DNA from: Scedosporium boydii
Taxonomy: Eukaryota; Ascomycota; Sordariomycetes; Microascales; Microascaceae
Assembly (NCBI GenBank): GCA_002221725.1
Contig: NJFT01000142.1
Location: forward strand, 1-64,000
Direction of reading: 5' to 3'
DNA length: 64,000 nucleotides
Below the pieces are notes generated by a model. It did not search any database and was not told where the DNA came from. It was given only the letters and a program-made list of their open reading frames with translations. The position numbers and the translations under genes were made by a program. Position 1 is the first letter of the stretch. The number at the start of each line of letters is the position of its first letter. Shown here piece after piece: positions 38,890 through 49,527 of this stretch.

Positions 38890-40031
38890 CTATGCGCCAA
38901 CCATCCCAGGGCCGTACCCTTGCTGTCGTAATTGCGAGAATGGCTGCGGGGTGGAAGAATTCTGGACCAGGTTAGAACCGCTGTACACCAGAGCGCTGTA
39001 CACCAGAAAATGTCACGAATACAAACCTTTTTGCGTCGCTTCGTGCCGTTCCTGTCCTCACCATCTGCAGTGGAGTAATCGCCCTCGTCATCCGGATAGC
39101 CTTCACCGTAACCTTCAAAGCTGGAGTCGCCGTAGCTGCGCTTCTTGATGCTCCGTCGCGGTCGAGATGGGTCCTGACCGACTGCTTGTGTTTGGCCGGT
39201 CACCTTGAGCCGGGCTGATGCAGCAGGCGTTGATCCTGCTGGTGTGTTCAGCTCTGAAGCCTTTGCAGAGCTTGTGACGTTTGACGAGTTATCCAGCAGT
39301 TGCGCCGGCGACTCGAGGGAGCCAAGGATATAAGGATCCCAATGCTCTTTTCGCACCTTGCCTTTATTCATCGAAAGCGCCTTGGGAAGACTAGCGAGTG
39401 TGGTTTCTGAGAAGCCGTCCTGGATCTCCTTGCCTTTGACGTGATGAGTGTACCAGACATCTTCTGGAAGATTCAGCATGGCGAAGAAGCCATCGGGATC
39501 GTCCTCTTGTCTCTCGTCCTTCTTGGTATCGTAGGCGCCGTCGATGGCAAGCTCCTTGATTTGGCTCTTGAAACTCTTTCGCAGAGCATTCTTCTCACCG
39601 GTAGGCTTCTCTCGAGCCATCTTCGTGGCGAGGCCGGTAAGGTCAAACATTTCAAAGAGGTCCTCTGCGGTTGAATATTGGGGTACTTTGATGGGCCGAT
39701 TGCAAAGAAGATATTTTTCGCCGACGTCGAGGTGGATATCTTCGATGCCCAAGGGCGGTGTGCCGAGGTGCACTTTTTTGGTGGCTTGATCGCCGAGATC
39801 CTCCGCTAACCTCTTTCGCTTATTAGGAGTCGTATCGTCGCCCGTGTCAATCATGGAAATATCGTGAGCCATGTCGGACGGTTGAGAACTGGCTCCAGTG
39901 ACGCTGTGGGCGGGTGTGGGAAGGGCGCTCGTGATTGAAGTCATCGAGGTTGTGGCGCTCGTGAGCGGATCGGAGATCCCCGGTGATGGCTGTGATGGAG
40001 TTTGAGGAGTATGGGGATGATGAAAAGACAT
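38890..40031 (-). CDS. MED19: Mediator complex subunit 19 (Rox3 family)
   Basis: This is a subunit of the Mediator head, which couples activators to RNA polymerase II in the nucleus. Two minus-strand exons (39027-40031, 38890-38961) separated by a 65-nt intron give 358 residues. The N-terminus is Ser/Thr/Pro-rich, followed by a nuclear-localisation-like NKRKR. The conserved Rox3/Med19 domain starts near residue 100 with KYLLCNRPIKVPQYS and AEDLFEMFDLTGLA (about 106-135), and the following Lys-rich segment continues to about 225. The tail is charged and ends KRRKK, then the short exon ending YGPGMVGA. I recall that end as conserved in related fungi. The start ATG at 40031 precedes MSFHHPHTPQ, typical of the family. 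A second 3' end is possible: see the AT-hook exon at 38566-38848. Confidence 0.92.
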
Positions 40032-43000
40032 CGTGGGAGCGGCAGAACGACACTCTCTACGGTTGGGATGATCGCAAAATTCGTTCAAGGCGTGAGGAGT
40101 TGAAGAGAAGTCAAGTAAGGTTGGAGAAAATGGGGTTAGAGGGGATCGCTTGGACTGCAGTGAAATACTCGATCTTCACAAGACAAGCAGGGCCTTCCGG
40201 TCGCTCAGATTGAAAAAAACTCGACGGGCTCGTGAAGATCCGACGACGAGAGGGATGCAGATGATGGCGTCGGGATGCGTAGGATGAACGAAAGACGATG
40301 GGAGGGTTTATGGCGAATCGCGCCAAGAGGCGACGAAATCTCCTCGGTCGGCCAACAGATTGGACGTCATGCACCGCTGGGATCTGTTTTGGTGGAAAAA
40401 TCAATATTCAGGGAGGCGGAAGGAATTTTCGAGTCGATCAGAAGGAAAATCGAAGTCGGAAAATTCGTTCGACGTAATCGGAAGCGCTTCAGGTCGTCGA
40501 TTTCGTCAATTTCGGGATGGCGAGGGGGCAGAGGTTCAGGTTTTGTCGTGGTGGTGAAGAAGTGAGGATGGTGGAGACGGCTGAAGAGGGAGGGAGAACA
40601 TTGAAGTCAGGTCCGAAGCGAACAAAGAGGCATGGCCCATGGCCCTTTGGGATGGATGGGGGCTGCCGAGACTGTGGTACTGTGGACTGGACTGGACTGA
40701 CACTGCTGACCACCTGCTTGGCGTGGCGGAAGGTACCACCGAACGGTCCACTGGTTCAGGCGAATCACCCCAAAAGAGCAGCCCACCGCCTAAACCTCGC
40801 TTAATGAAGACCCGAAAAGAGAAGCCGCAGTCCCTAGCAGATGTACCTGAAACCCATCTATTTTCAACACATTACACTGTGTACTTCGTACATGATACTA
40901 CACACCGACATGGTTTTTCTTCTTTGCTTCCGCGGTCGATTTCCAGATGTGGTAACCCATTCACGTGATGTAGTGGGGGGAAAGCGACATCCTCAATTTA
41001 AACAACAGCTCGTGAGCCTCCCGAATTTTTTTTCCCTTTCTACAAAACAACGACCACCCATTCTTTTCAATAGCTGGCACGCCTTGGCTTTTGTTGCTCT
41101 CTGCAATTAAATGCTTTCCACGCTGTCAACTCTTCGAACCAGTGCGTCGAGATCAATGACTCGATTCTCCCTTGCCTAAAACCATCATCACGAGGGCCTC
41201 TCGTGTGGCTACCCATGATGCGGTGATGACCTGAAGCAAGCTTGGACATACATGCATACATATATATATACGTATGTGCGAAACCGTACGGTCTTTGACG
41301 AAGACTTTGCGAGCGGGTGCGGATGGAGGAGGGCGACAGGCCCAGTTATATTCTATAAAACTTTCTCGCGTGGGACATCTTCCCTCCCACCTTTTTCTTT
41401 CGCCCAAGGTACGTGGGAAACTTATGCTAGACTTGATGGAGACTTGCATGAACCACTTGATGAACAAACATCTGGTAAACCTACCTTCTGGGGACGTTGT
41501 TTAACAGGAGGCTTATGCCTCGGGTTTAACCACCCAGTTGCCTGAGGAAATTTGGCGATACGATTCTGAACGTAAACCACACAAGTTCTCTTGGCACTCT
41601 GCCACATTTAGTATCAAAGACGCTCCTCACGCGCTCAGGTGCTAATTTTATTCTTTACCCAACAGCTTGCTGCGCTACCCGCTTGAGTAGTTTGCTTCTC
41701 TCATCCGTGTAATCGCCCGTCGTAGTAATCCCCCGAAAAACCAAGGAGCACTTGACGTCATGAAGCCAAGTCGCGGCACATACGATCTTTGTGCGAACTC
41801 AAGCCGCCAGCAATTTCTTGGATCTAGTGTGTAAAGTAGTCTGCCCCCCAAAAAAGTCGGCCATCTCCGATCGCCCAGTTGTTCAATTGATGCCTCTTTG
41901 ACGCGGCGGCCGGTGCCTAAAGTTGAGTCATGAGGCATCGAGACCTATCGAGAAATTAAAGCCAGCAGTTGCCTAATTCTTGGGCCAACAATGAGCCAGT
42001 TGGGTCCCCAAAAAACCCTATTGCTCCAGCTAGGCCTCATGAAGCACGATGGCTCATGGTGCCTGCTTCTGCCTAGTGCTGCCTGGAGGAATAAAATTTC
42101 TGCCGGCCAAAATCAGGGCGGTGTGAAAAAATCGGCACGTTGCTCCAGTCCGATTTTTACGTAATCTACTGATTGGGGGACCGACCCTCACCGCCCTCAA
42201 AAAACTATAAATACAGCCCTTCCCCCCCAACCTTTGGTCTCCTTTCCTTCTTTTCTTCTCCATCCTTGTGCACGGGCGTTAAGCGTTACAGTGAGGATTC
42301 GTCCGAGTACGCTTTATTGCTTGTTGAAAACTTTTTTTTGACCACTCCATTTGGGCGTAGCCCGGATGGGAATTTTTGGCACCTTTCTCTCCCCTGCGAG
42401 ATTTCTATCCATTTCTTTCATTGCTTCGGGTCCCTGGCGGACTTGGGTGAGGAAGGACGCAGACAAGTAGTTTTACGAGCGCCCTCGTCGCCATCCTGTC
42501 TCTACGAATACAGTCGGGTGAGAGATTCGGTTCGATCTGGACGAACTGGGCCATTTTTGGCCTGGACAGAGGGTCTTGTCGCATACCCATTCGATCGTGG
42601 GATGGATTCCTCGGCATTCCATCAAATCTCCAGTCACAGATTGTCGGCTGTTGCTGGCTCAGTCGCGACTGTGTTCTATGACTAGAACCAGCGCGTTCAG
42701 CAGCCAGTTGATATCAACAATGGTTGAGTTGCTTGTGACAAACACATGAATGTTGATGGCGCGATGTTTTCACAAGCAGAATGTCGTTGGCATGGCACAC
42801 GACATGTGAGTCAACGACGATAACCTTCGAACATCGAAGCTAGATTACGACCGCCCGTATCCTCGAACGCGGCCTACATTCCCGGAATTTAAGCCACGCA
42901 GGAAGCAGAATTGATGGATTTCTTTCTGGTAAGTAGTGATAGTAAAGTAATGCCTGAGAGCATCGTCTCTAAAGTATTTTCAACAAAATGAAGTTCCAAT

Positions 43001-43280
43001 GTCTACAAATGTCGTATCTGTAAACAACCTGCGTCGTGTAACCTACAGAAAACTATCCTCTCGCTATCTACTGCACAGCGTTAAGACGCCTTTTGACTTA
43101 GTATCTCTTAACGTCCTCGGACATTATCCCGGGACAGGGAGACCTCGGCGAATATCACAAACTCGCCATTCCCGTCTCAAACAAGCTGGAAGCTGGCTTC
43201 AAAGCCATGAAGTCTTGGTCAGTCTCCGGAACCTGTGTTTTGTTTTCTCCAGTGCCAATCCAAACAGTTATATCACAATA
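40032..43280. other. Intergenic region upstream of Med19
   Basis: It contains the Med19 promoter and leader (40032 to about 41000), a copy of GTACTTCGTAC at 40881-40891, an AT dinucleotide tract at about 41257-41272 and a TATA-type promoter at 42206. No protein family was recognised in any frame, including the 170-codon frame at 42173-42685. Confidence 0.5.
42206..42266 (+). promoter_or_regulatory. TATA-box promoter with C/T-rich start region, transcript unknown
   Basis: TATAAATA at 42206-42213 is followed by about 45 bases that are nearly all C and T, the classic layout of a strong fungal promoter. The first ATG after it, at 42366, opens a frame of only 32 codons. The transcript may be non-coding or have exons I could not resolve. 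It would run toward the 3' end of the small mitochondrial gene at 43281-43823 and could be antisense to it. Confidence 0.4.
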
Positions 43281-43823
43281 TCATGACGCCTTGCGACCTT
43301 GAAGCTCCTCAACTTTTGACTCCAACTTCTTGATCTCGGCTAGCTTGATGGTCAGCACACGCTCCACCACATGAAGCCAAGCACACAAAGAGCGAGATGC
43401 CAGAGGTTCGAGCGCAACTTCTCACGCACCATTTCGTAGCACTTTCGTTTCGTCAGCCTCGAGCTTTATCCAGACTAGATATATTATTTGATAGGTCAGG
43501 ATCGCCAGAAGGGTGACTTTCGCAATGGGTCGGCCAAAGGTCTTGTAGAAATTTGACTGCAGAGCCAGAAAGAGGTCGTTGTCAGCCCAACATCACATTC
43601 CAGGATTCCTCAGACACATCACCAAAGAAATAAGAGACGGAGCTAATTTTCAAATCTCAGGGAGGGACGTCCTCACGTGTATCGAAGGTTTCTTCGCCTC
43701 GCTCGACGAGAATCGCTGGGGTTGTCGCGACGCGAATCCGAATTGGAGTCCCGTTCGAGGTATGCGTGGCGCGATTCGAAGACCCGATGGTCTCGCCGCC
43801 TGTAGTATCCGTCGGGTCAACAT
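43281..43823 (-). CDS. Small mitochondrial single-pass membrane protein (INA17-like candidate)
   Basis: Three short exons on the minus strand (43677-43823, 43430-43556, 43281-43339) encode 110 residues; none is long enough to stand out as an open frame. The introns have donors GTGAGG and GTGCGT, CTGAC branch sites and CAG/TAG acceptors, and the lengths sum to 111 codons. Residues 1-45 are rich in Arg and Ser with no acidic residue until E42, as in a mitochondrial presequence. FYKTFGRPIAKV leads into one hydrophobic helix at about 60-79, and the C-terminus (AEIKKLESKVEELQ) is a short coiled coil. This presequence, helix and coiled-coil layout matches Ina17, a factor for assembling the F1Fo-ATP synthase peripheral stalk. 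The name is a guess from architecture. It diverges from RAMP4 across 598 bp. Confidence 0.7.
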
Positions 43824-44421
43824 ATTCGACGCTGCCGCCTCATCGAGCCAAGGAACGACTAGGCAGACGTGGTCCTCTCGGGAGATCTAGAAAGCTTGGT
43901 CGATGAGCAGAGGTTTGCCTGCGAGAAGCTCGCTAAAACCGCGGCAGGTGCGAACCCTGATTGGGTCGCCCCACATTGTTGGTCGTGAATTGATACCTTG
44001 TACTTTGTACCCCTGCCGTCAGTGGTTCATGTTGCTCGCTTTCCGCTTTCCAAGAATCAATGTCTCCCCCTGGAGCTTGCAGCGGAGCGATCTCATAGGC
44101 CCAATATTGACGACACATTGCCAAAAGCACAGGGCTGACTGTCGTTGTTAGCATTGATCTAATGAAGCCAGGAGCCTCGTTGAAATCTGTCCCTTTTCCA
44201 TCTTCCATACTTCCCATGCCTTCGCCGACATTCGACGACGACGTGTCATTGCGACTTACGATTTAACGAGTAAAGAGTCCTCCGAATTCGAGTATACGAA
44301 ATCGTACATCGTCCACCATCCTTTATATTTGGACAAGTCTCCCGCATTCGATTCCCGTCAATTGCATCATCTCCATCCGCAAACTATCATAACCTCCAGA
44401 ACCTCTAATTCAAACGTCAAA
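43824..44421. promoter_or_regulatory. Divergent promoter between the mitochondrial protein and RAMP4
   Basis: The 598 bp between the two start codons must carry both promoters. GACGTGTCA at 44240-44248, about 174 bp before the RAMP4 ATG, resembles an ACGTG-type unfolded-protein-response element, and RAMP4 genes respond to ER stress in other eukaryotes. The match is short and unproven. GTACTTTGTAC near 44000 is a one-base variant of the window's palindromic word. Confidence 0.35.
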
Positions 44422-44956
44422 ATGGTACGCCTCCAGTCCGTCCTGTTCAGCCTCATCTCGAGTCCCCGCTCTCGTAAAATATCTAATAATTGCTATATTT
44501 CCCCATACTAATGTTCATTCCCATGATACCAGGTCCAAACACCCCAGCAACGTCGCCGCAACGCCCAGTTCGCGAAGGAGCAAGAAGCTCGCATGGGCAA
44601 GGCTCCCGAGGAGCTTAAGAAGCGCACCAAGGAGGTCGCTAAGTCGCCTATCTCCCCCGTCTGGGTTGGTAAGTTACTCGCCCTCGTCACTATCATTTCC
44701 AGCGCCTGCGTCTTGCCGATCCTCCAGCACGCAACTCAACCAGCAAGCGCATATCTGGGAAAGGGGCGCTAGACTCCATAAGAGCTATTGATCCTTAACT
44801 TTCCTCAGCACTTGCCCTGTTTTCTTTTCGTCCTACCTCATCCCTTAAAGTGCGCATGTTCCCGATCCCTCGCTGACACTCTGGCACACAGCAATTCTCG
44901 GCTTCGCTATCTTCGGCAGTCTAATCTTCGAGCTCATCTCCCGATTCTTCCGGTAA
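44422..44956 (+). CDS. YSY6: RAMP4/SERP1/Ysy6 family ER translocon-associated protein
   Basis: This is a 67-residue tail-anchored ER membrane protein associated with the Sec61 translocon, thought to help stabilise membrane proteins under stress. Three exons fit: 44422-44424, 44533-44668 and 44892-44956, in total 68 codons. The first coding exon is the ATG alone: the intron GTACGC begins directly after it and ends ACCAG. The protein reads MVQTPQQRRRNAQFAKEQE, then the family's KAPEELKKRTKE and SPISPVWVAILGF. The hydrophobic helix covers about 44-66, ending SRFFR at the C-terminus. Length and layout match the family throughout. The second intron is 223 nt, long for this window. Confidence 0.93.
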
Positions 44957-45366
44957 TAGCCATCGTCCTTTCATCAGGCCCTCTATCAAGGAGCATGCGT
45001 TCGACACACGAAATTAGTTGCTAGGCCGGTCTGGGGGAACTACTCGGGGTCACAGGCTTCTCCATCAGATCGCCCGTTTAGCGGAGTATAATGTATTTCT
45101 GGGTATTTGGCGTTCAATGTCTATAACGGGACGAAGGAAAGGGACCATTTAAAATTCCTACATGCGATACTTGTACTATCGGTAGATGCATTTCATTTCA
45201 TTTGTTTCTCTTTGGATGCGAACATAAATGGTAAAAGAAAAGAGAAAAAACTGTGAATCAGATAGTACGAGGAGGGTATACTTGAGTGAACACGTAACTG
45301 TATTCCTTCCATGCCTCATATTCTCCTGAACTCCAAACTCCAATGTGACTTTTGTTACTTCCTCAC
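44957..45366. other. Convergent 3' flanks of RAMP4 and the SMAP-domain gene
   Basis: A 410-bp stretch between two converging stop codons. It should hold both 3' UTRs and terminators. I see no gene or clear repeat. Confidence 0.6.
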
Positions 45367-46642
45367 TTACGCTCCCAAGCCCTTCCTCTTGCCCTGGGTA
45401 TCAAACTTCATCTTGAGGCCAGTGTCATATTGCCTTTGGAGGTCATTCTGGACCCGGTTAATATCAAAGCCGGAGGACGAAGAAGAACGAGTCTGTGTCT
45501 GAGAAGTGCTGGGTGCAGCACCCTTGCCACCGCCAAGCAGTCTCATAAACTTCTTCTGTCTCTCCGATCCTCCCTCCAAGGCACCCACGTTCCAGTTCGC
45601 GGAGGTCGCCGGGGTGTTTCCAGCCGATGGAGGCGCTTCGGCGGAAGGCTTTGTCACGGAGTTGCTCTTCTTATCCTTTTTCTTGTCCTTCTTTTTCTTC
45701 TTATCCTTCCGCTCCACGTCGTCGGCCTTCTCCTCGATGCCGCTGGCGGGAGTCTGCTTGACATCCTCTGGGGAGTTCTGCTCATGCTTGCGCTTCTTTC
45801 CCTGTTTCTTGGCCTTCTTGTCCTTAGGGGTAGCGACATCTGGTTCCTGTTGAGGCTCAGCATCGTCAACTACTGCCTCGGTGCCGTCCTTTTCGACATC
45901 CGCCGCTTCCTCGATTTGTTTGTCCTTCTTCTTTTTCTTGTCTTTCTTGTCTCTCTTATCCTTCCTAGGCTTGGCGTCCTCCTCTTCATCGGCTACCAGA
46001 GTATCATCAACGTTCATAGCCGTCTCAGCGACCTCTGGAGAGTCAGCGGGTTTATCATCCTCGACTTCCTGTTTCTTCTCCTTCTTCTTATCCTTCTTTC
46101 CCTTTTTCTTCTCCTTCTTGTTCTTCACTCCGTGCTCTGGCTCTTCATCAACATCCATATGGTCATTGGTGTCTTCTTGATTCTCAGCTCCTTGATTCTT
46201 CTCGGCACCTTTCTTCAATGCCTTAGCTGTGTCTCGGAGTTGGGCAGCGATAGCCTCATCGACAGCTGTGGCATCCTCAACTACCACAGCCGGTGAATCA
46301 GAGCCGTTAGCACCAGTACTTAGCTTTGTAGCACCACCATCCCGGACATCGGCGACTGAAGGCTTGGAGGCGGCATCTTTTTTCGTCGCCGTGCCGGGCT
46401 CAATGTGTTGTTAGCACTGGGCCATCCCTTGCATAGTTGAAGGGACAAACTGATTCACCTACTTTCCCATCCAGCCGAGCTCTCAATGCTGCTGCTTGCT
46501 TGAGGAGCTTCGCGGCTCGCTTCTCGAGCCTCTCGACCTGCGCCAAGGTCTTAGTGCACTGATCGCCACCCTCTTCAGCTACAGATGATTCTGCCTTGGC
46601 TACCTTTACCTTGTCGGGAGCCTTAAGCTTCCTTTTGGACAT
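45367..46642 (-). CDS. Lysine-rich nuclear protein with C-terminal SMAP (small acidic protein-like) domain
   Basis: Two minus-strand exons (46463-46642 and 45367-46398), joined across a 64-nt intron with GTAGGT donor, GCTAAC branch site and GAG acceptor, encode 403 residues from the ATG at 46642. The middle is low-complexity: many KKEKKK/KKDKKK runs alternate with acidic patches. A short coiled coil rich in Ala, Lys and Leu lies near residues 37-57. The C-terminus, from W329 (WNVGALEGG) through KKFMRLLGG to GLKMKFDTQGKRKGLG, matches the SMAP-like domain found in metazoan KNOP1-type nucleolar proteins. A nucleolar or ribosome-biogenesis role is inference. The true start is uncertain. The frame stays open upstream to an acceptor at 46705-46707 (TGCAG) with a CTGAC branch site, so an unlocated first exon probably exists. 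A 314-codon leucine-rich frame on the opposite strand is a shadow. Confidence 0.8.
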
Positions 46643-49527
46643 CTTGTAAGCCTTGGACTTAAGCTTCTTCCTTTCAGGCGCCGCTAAGTTCGAAACGCCT
46701 AGAGCTGCACAACAAGTCTGTCAGCCTGATCTTTCGCGAAAAGAGGGTATTGGCAGTATCATATGGTGGATGATAGAGTCTCTCATGCAGTGAACTGCAT
46801 TTGGAAGATGAAGAGTGGTGTGTGTAAAGGCGAGAGAGATGCCATTGGGTGCACCACAAGGAACGCCCATGGTGTGGAAAGATATAGACCAAGATATTCA
46901 CTGGGTAGAACGAACCTGTAGGTTCCAATAGATCCTTCTGCTAGAATCAAACTCAGCTCGGTATGCCAAGCTCGTTGACCGAGACCCAAATGAAATTGAT
47001 GTCTTATCCTGAGCCCAGTGCGAGATGGGAAGAGGCAGACAGCCAAATGGAGTCGGGATATCGAATGGCGAGGCTGAATTTTTACCTGCAGACCTACCAG
47101 ATAATCTGCAAGGAGGTAACGCTTCTAGGAATAGATCTAGAAGCAGAATTGACGGATCTGAGGGGTGGATGGATTTCGAGGGTATCCTGGATCACAAGAT
47201 TCTGTAGAGGGGTGGAAACAAAAAGTGAGTGTGAGTGTTCGAACGAAGCAAAGAAAAATATACTGCCGGGCGGTGAACTTGAGACTCTGGGAAGAAAGTT
47301 GCATGGGGGCTGCATGGGAGGGGCAGATTTCAGAGGCAGGGAAGCCGCGAGGCATACTTGCTCCTGCAGAAAAGAAACCGCAAATCAGGGTCGGTGACAC
47401 ACGACACTTTGACTGATCCAACTGATTTTGATATGGATTTGATCTGATGACATCAGGACTGTACGAGTGCAACATCAAATTGAACTATCAATGATTGGTT
47501 TCTGTACATACAAGCAATTACCAGATGCGGGTCTCTGTGGTCAGGTTATTGCGCCTGTCCGTCCCATCATCAGGATCCCGGGGATTCCCTCAATTTGACA
47601 GCTGGGGGAGTCAATCTTCGCCCCCAAAGTTTCCTGCATGGAAGCAAATAAGATTGATCCCTACAGCCAGGCGGGTAGGGCGTCCAGCCTAGGAGAATTC
47701 GATGATACACGCCAGTACATCATCGCTACAACCCGTCGATACTCAGCGACGTATCCCTCTGAGGGCCATTTCCGGCATTGATATTGATCTTGATCATTCC
47801 ACACCAACGCTGTCCCTGCTGCAAGACCCTGAATATTGAGGTCCAGCCAACACTGCACTGTCGGGAGGTATTAGAGTTGATATTATTTGACTCGGAATTT
47901 TTCGGTTGACCTCTACGACGAGCCCCGGTTTTAACGCCCCCCGCTGCCCCCAAGTCCGCCCAGCCTGGTCATTCGGGGCGAATGCGATGTTCAGCACGGA
48001 CAGGCAATACGGCAGATACGGCCTGGCAGTCGGAGCTGATTAATAAAGCGTCGCAACTTCTATTCTGACAGATGACGATCGTGTCATATCGTACTCGTCG
48101 CAAAACTCTTTGATTTGATAGCTTTCCGAGAGTCTCAACAGCATTGCCTCCCATTTTATTTCCTTCCTTTTCTCTCCTTTTTTTCCCTCACATTTTTTGG
48201 CTCTTGTGTAAATGTAGTACGTACCAGTGAGCTGCGTCAATCTCGTAAAGAACCCCGCGCCCGCCGAACCTTTCTGCGAGATAGTCGCAAAGGATCACCA
48301 CCCCTCCTCGGAAAAGTGCCTTGCGAACTGTGATATCCTCCCACAGCAGCCTAACGCTTGCCAGTTCGAGGCGCTCGTCAACTCATCACGCCAAGAAATC
48401 TCCAGCTGTTCTCACCCCCTTCAGCCCAGCCCTGGTCTGGTTCCCCCCTCCATCCTACTACACAGGAATAATTATAGAATACGATGTGATCACCGTCCAC
48501 CTCCATCCCATGGCCCAATCCCATGTCAGCAGTTATACCTTCGTAAATTGCCCTATAAGGCGCTTCCAGCTGAGAACGTTCCAACAGCTTGTCGATTGTT
48601 TAATTTTTGACTCGGTGTGTTAGCAAAGTATCAGCCCCCACAAACGTCACCTCGTCAAATCGCTTTACATTGGGGGTACTTTAATCCAAAGACGTAGCTT
48701 TTCTCCCTTGCTCGATTCCATACCACGTCTGGCTGCGATGCCGAGGAATAAGGTCCGAAGGATAATGTCGTGTGCTACAATACAAGCCAGTAGTTCCAGT
48801 ACATATCAATCACCGGAAGAGTAGGGTTCTGTCCTCCCATCACCTGCGACGGCACGTTACATGACAGGTAGATTTGGGGAGGGAGAACTAATTTGAGAAT
48901 CCGTCATCGACTTTAAGACAAACGACTAAAATCTTCTTAATAGTCTACCGCACGAAACTAGGAACAGAACCAAAATTCGCTGTGCTGAAAACGAGTGTAA
49001 TAAAGCATCCGTTCGCCGTCCAACTCCATCCTCTGATATCATGATCCATGAAGAGATAGACCCAAAGTTTTCCCAAAAACAACCGTTATATGCCTCTAGT
49101 ACGACCGAATCCCCCCCAAACTACCATCAGAGATGCAAAAAAAAGCCTTGAGAAGAAAAAAAAAATGCTAGGTAACTGAAATGGGCAAAGAATCATGAAA
49201 GTAAAGCAACGACAGACTGAGCAACACCCATAAGCCAATCAAAAAAGAAAGAAGAAGAAAGAAGAACAGTAAAAGAGCAACGCTGGGAAAGAATAATCCA
49301 CGAGTAAGAGCAACGGAAGAAACATAGAACGAGTGGAATGCGGAAACTGTAGAGTTCGCTCGAATCGAAGGAAAACCAAAAACCAGAATGCGAAAAAAAA
49401 AAAGCGAGATAAGTTTGCGCCCCTTTTATATAGCCCGTATAACCGATGAGAAACCGACAAGGAGATGATGCGAATCATCTCGACAATGTTGACGAGAATT
49501 GTATGGGAAGAAAAGCAGGAGTTAGGT
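46643..49527. other. Intergenic region between the SMAP gene and the bZIP-like gene
   Basis: Both neighbours are on the minus strand, so this holds the 5' side of the SMAP gene (46643 to about 47400, including 62 bases that are probably coding, 46643-46704) and the 3' flank of the bZIP-like gene (about 49000-49527). Between them I find no supported gene. The longest frames are about 130-145 codons without domains. Confidence 0.5.

Noticed and set aside
42173..42685. 170-codon plus-strand frame beginning at the TATA promoter
   Set aside because: Its start lies before the TATA box, so it could not be translated from that promoter, and the sequence has no domain.
45352..46296. 314-codon leucine-rich plus-strand frame that looks like a multi-span membrane protein
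   Set aside because: It is the mirror of lysine/glutamate-rich codons in the SMAP-domain gene; AAG/GAA-rich DNA reads as CTT/TTC on the opposite strand.
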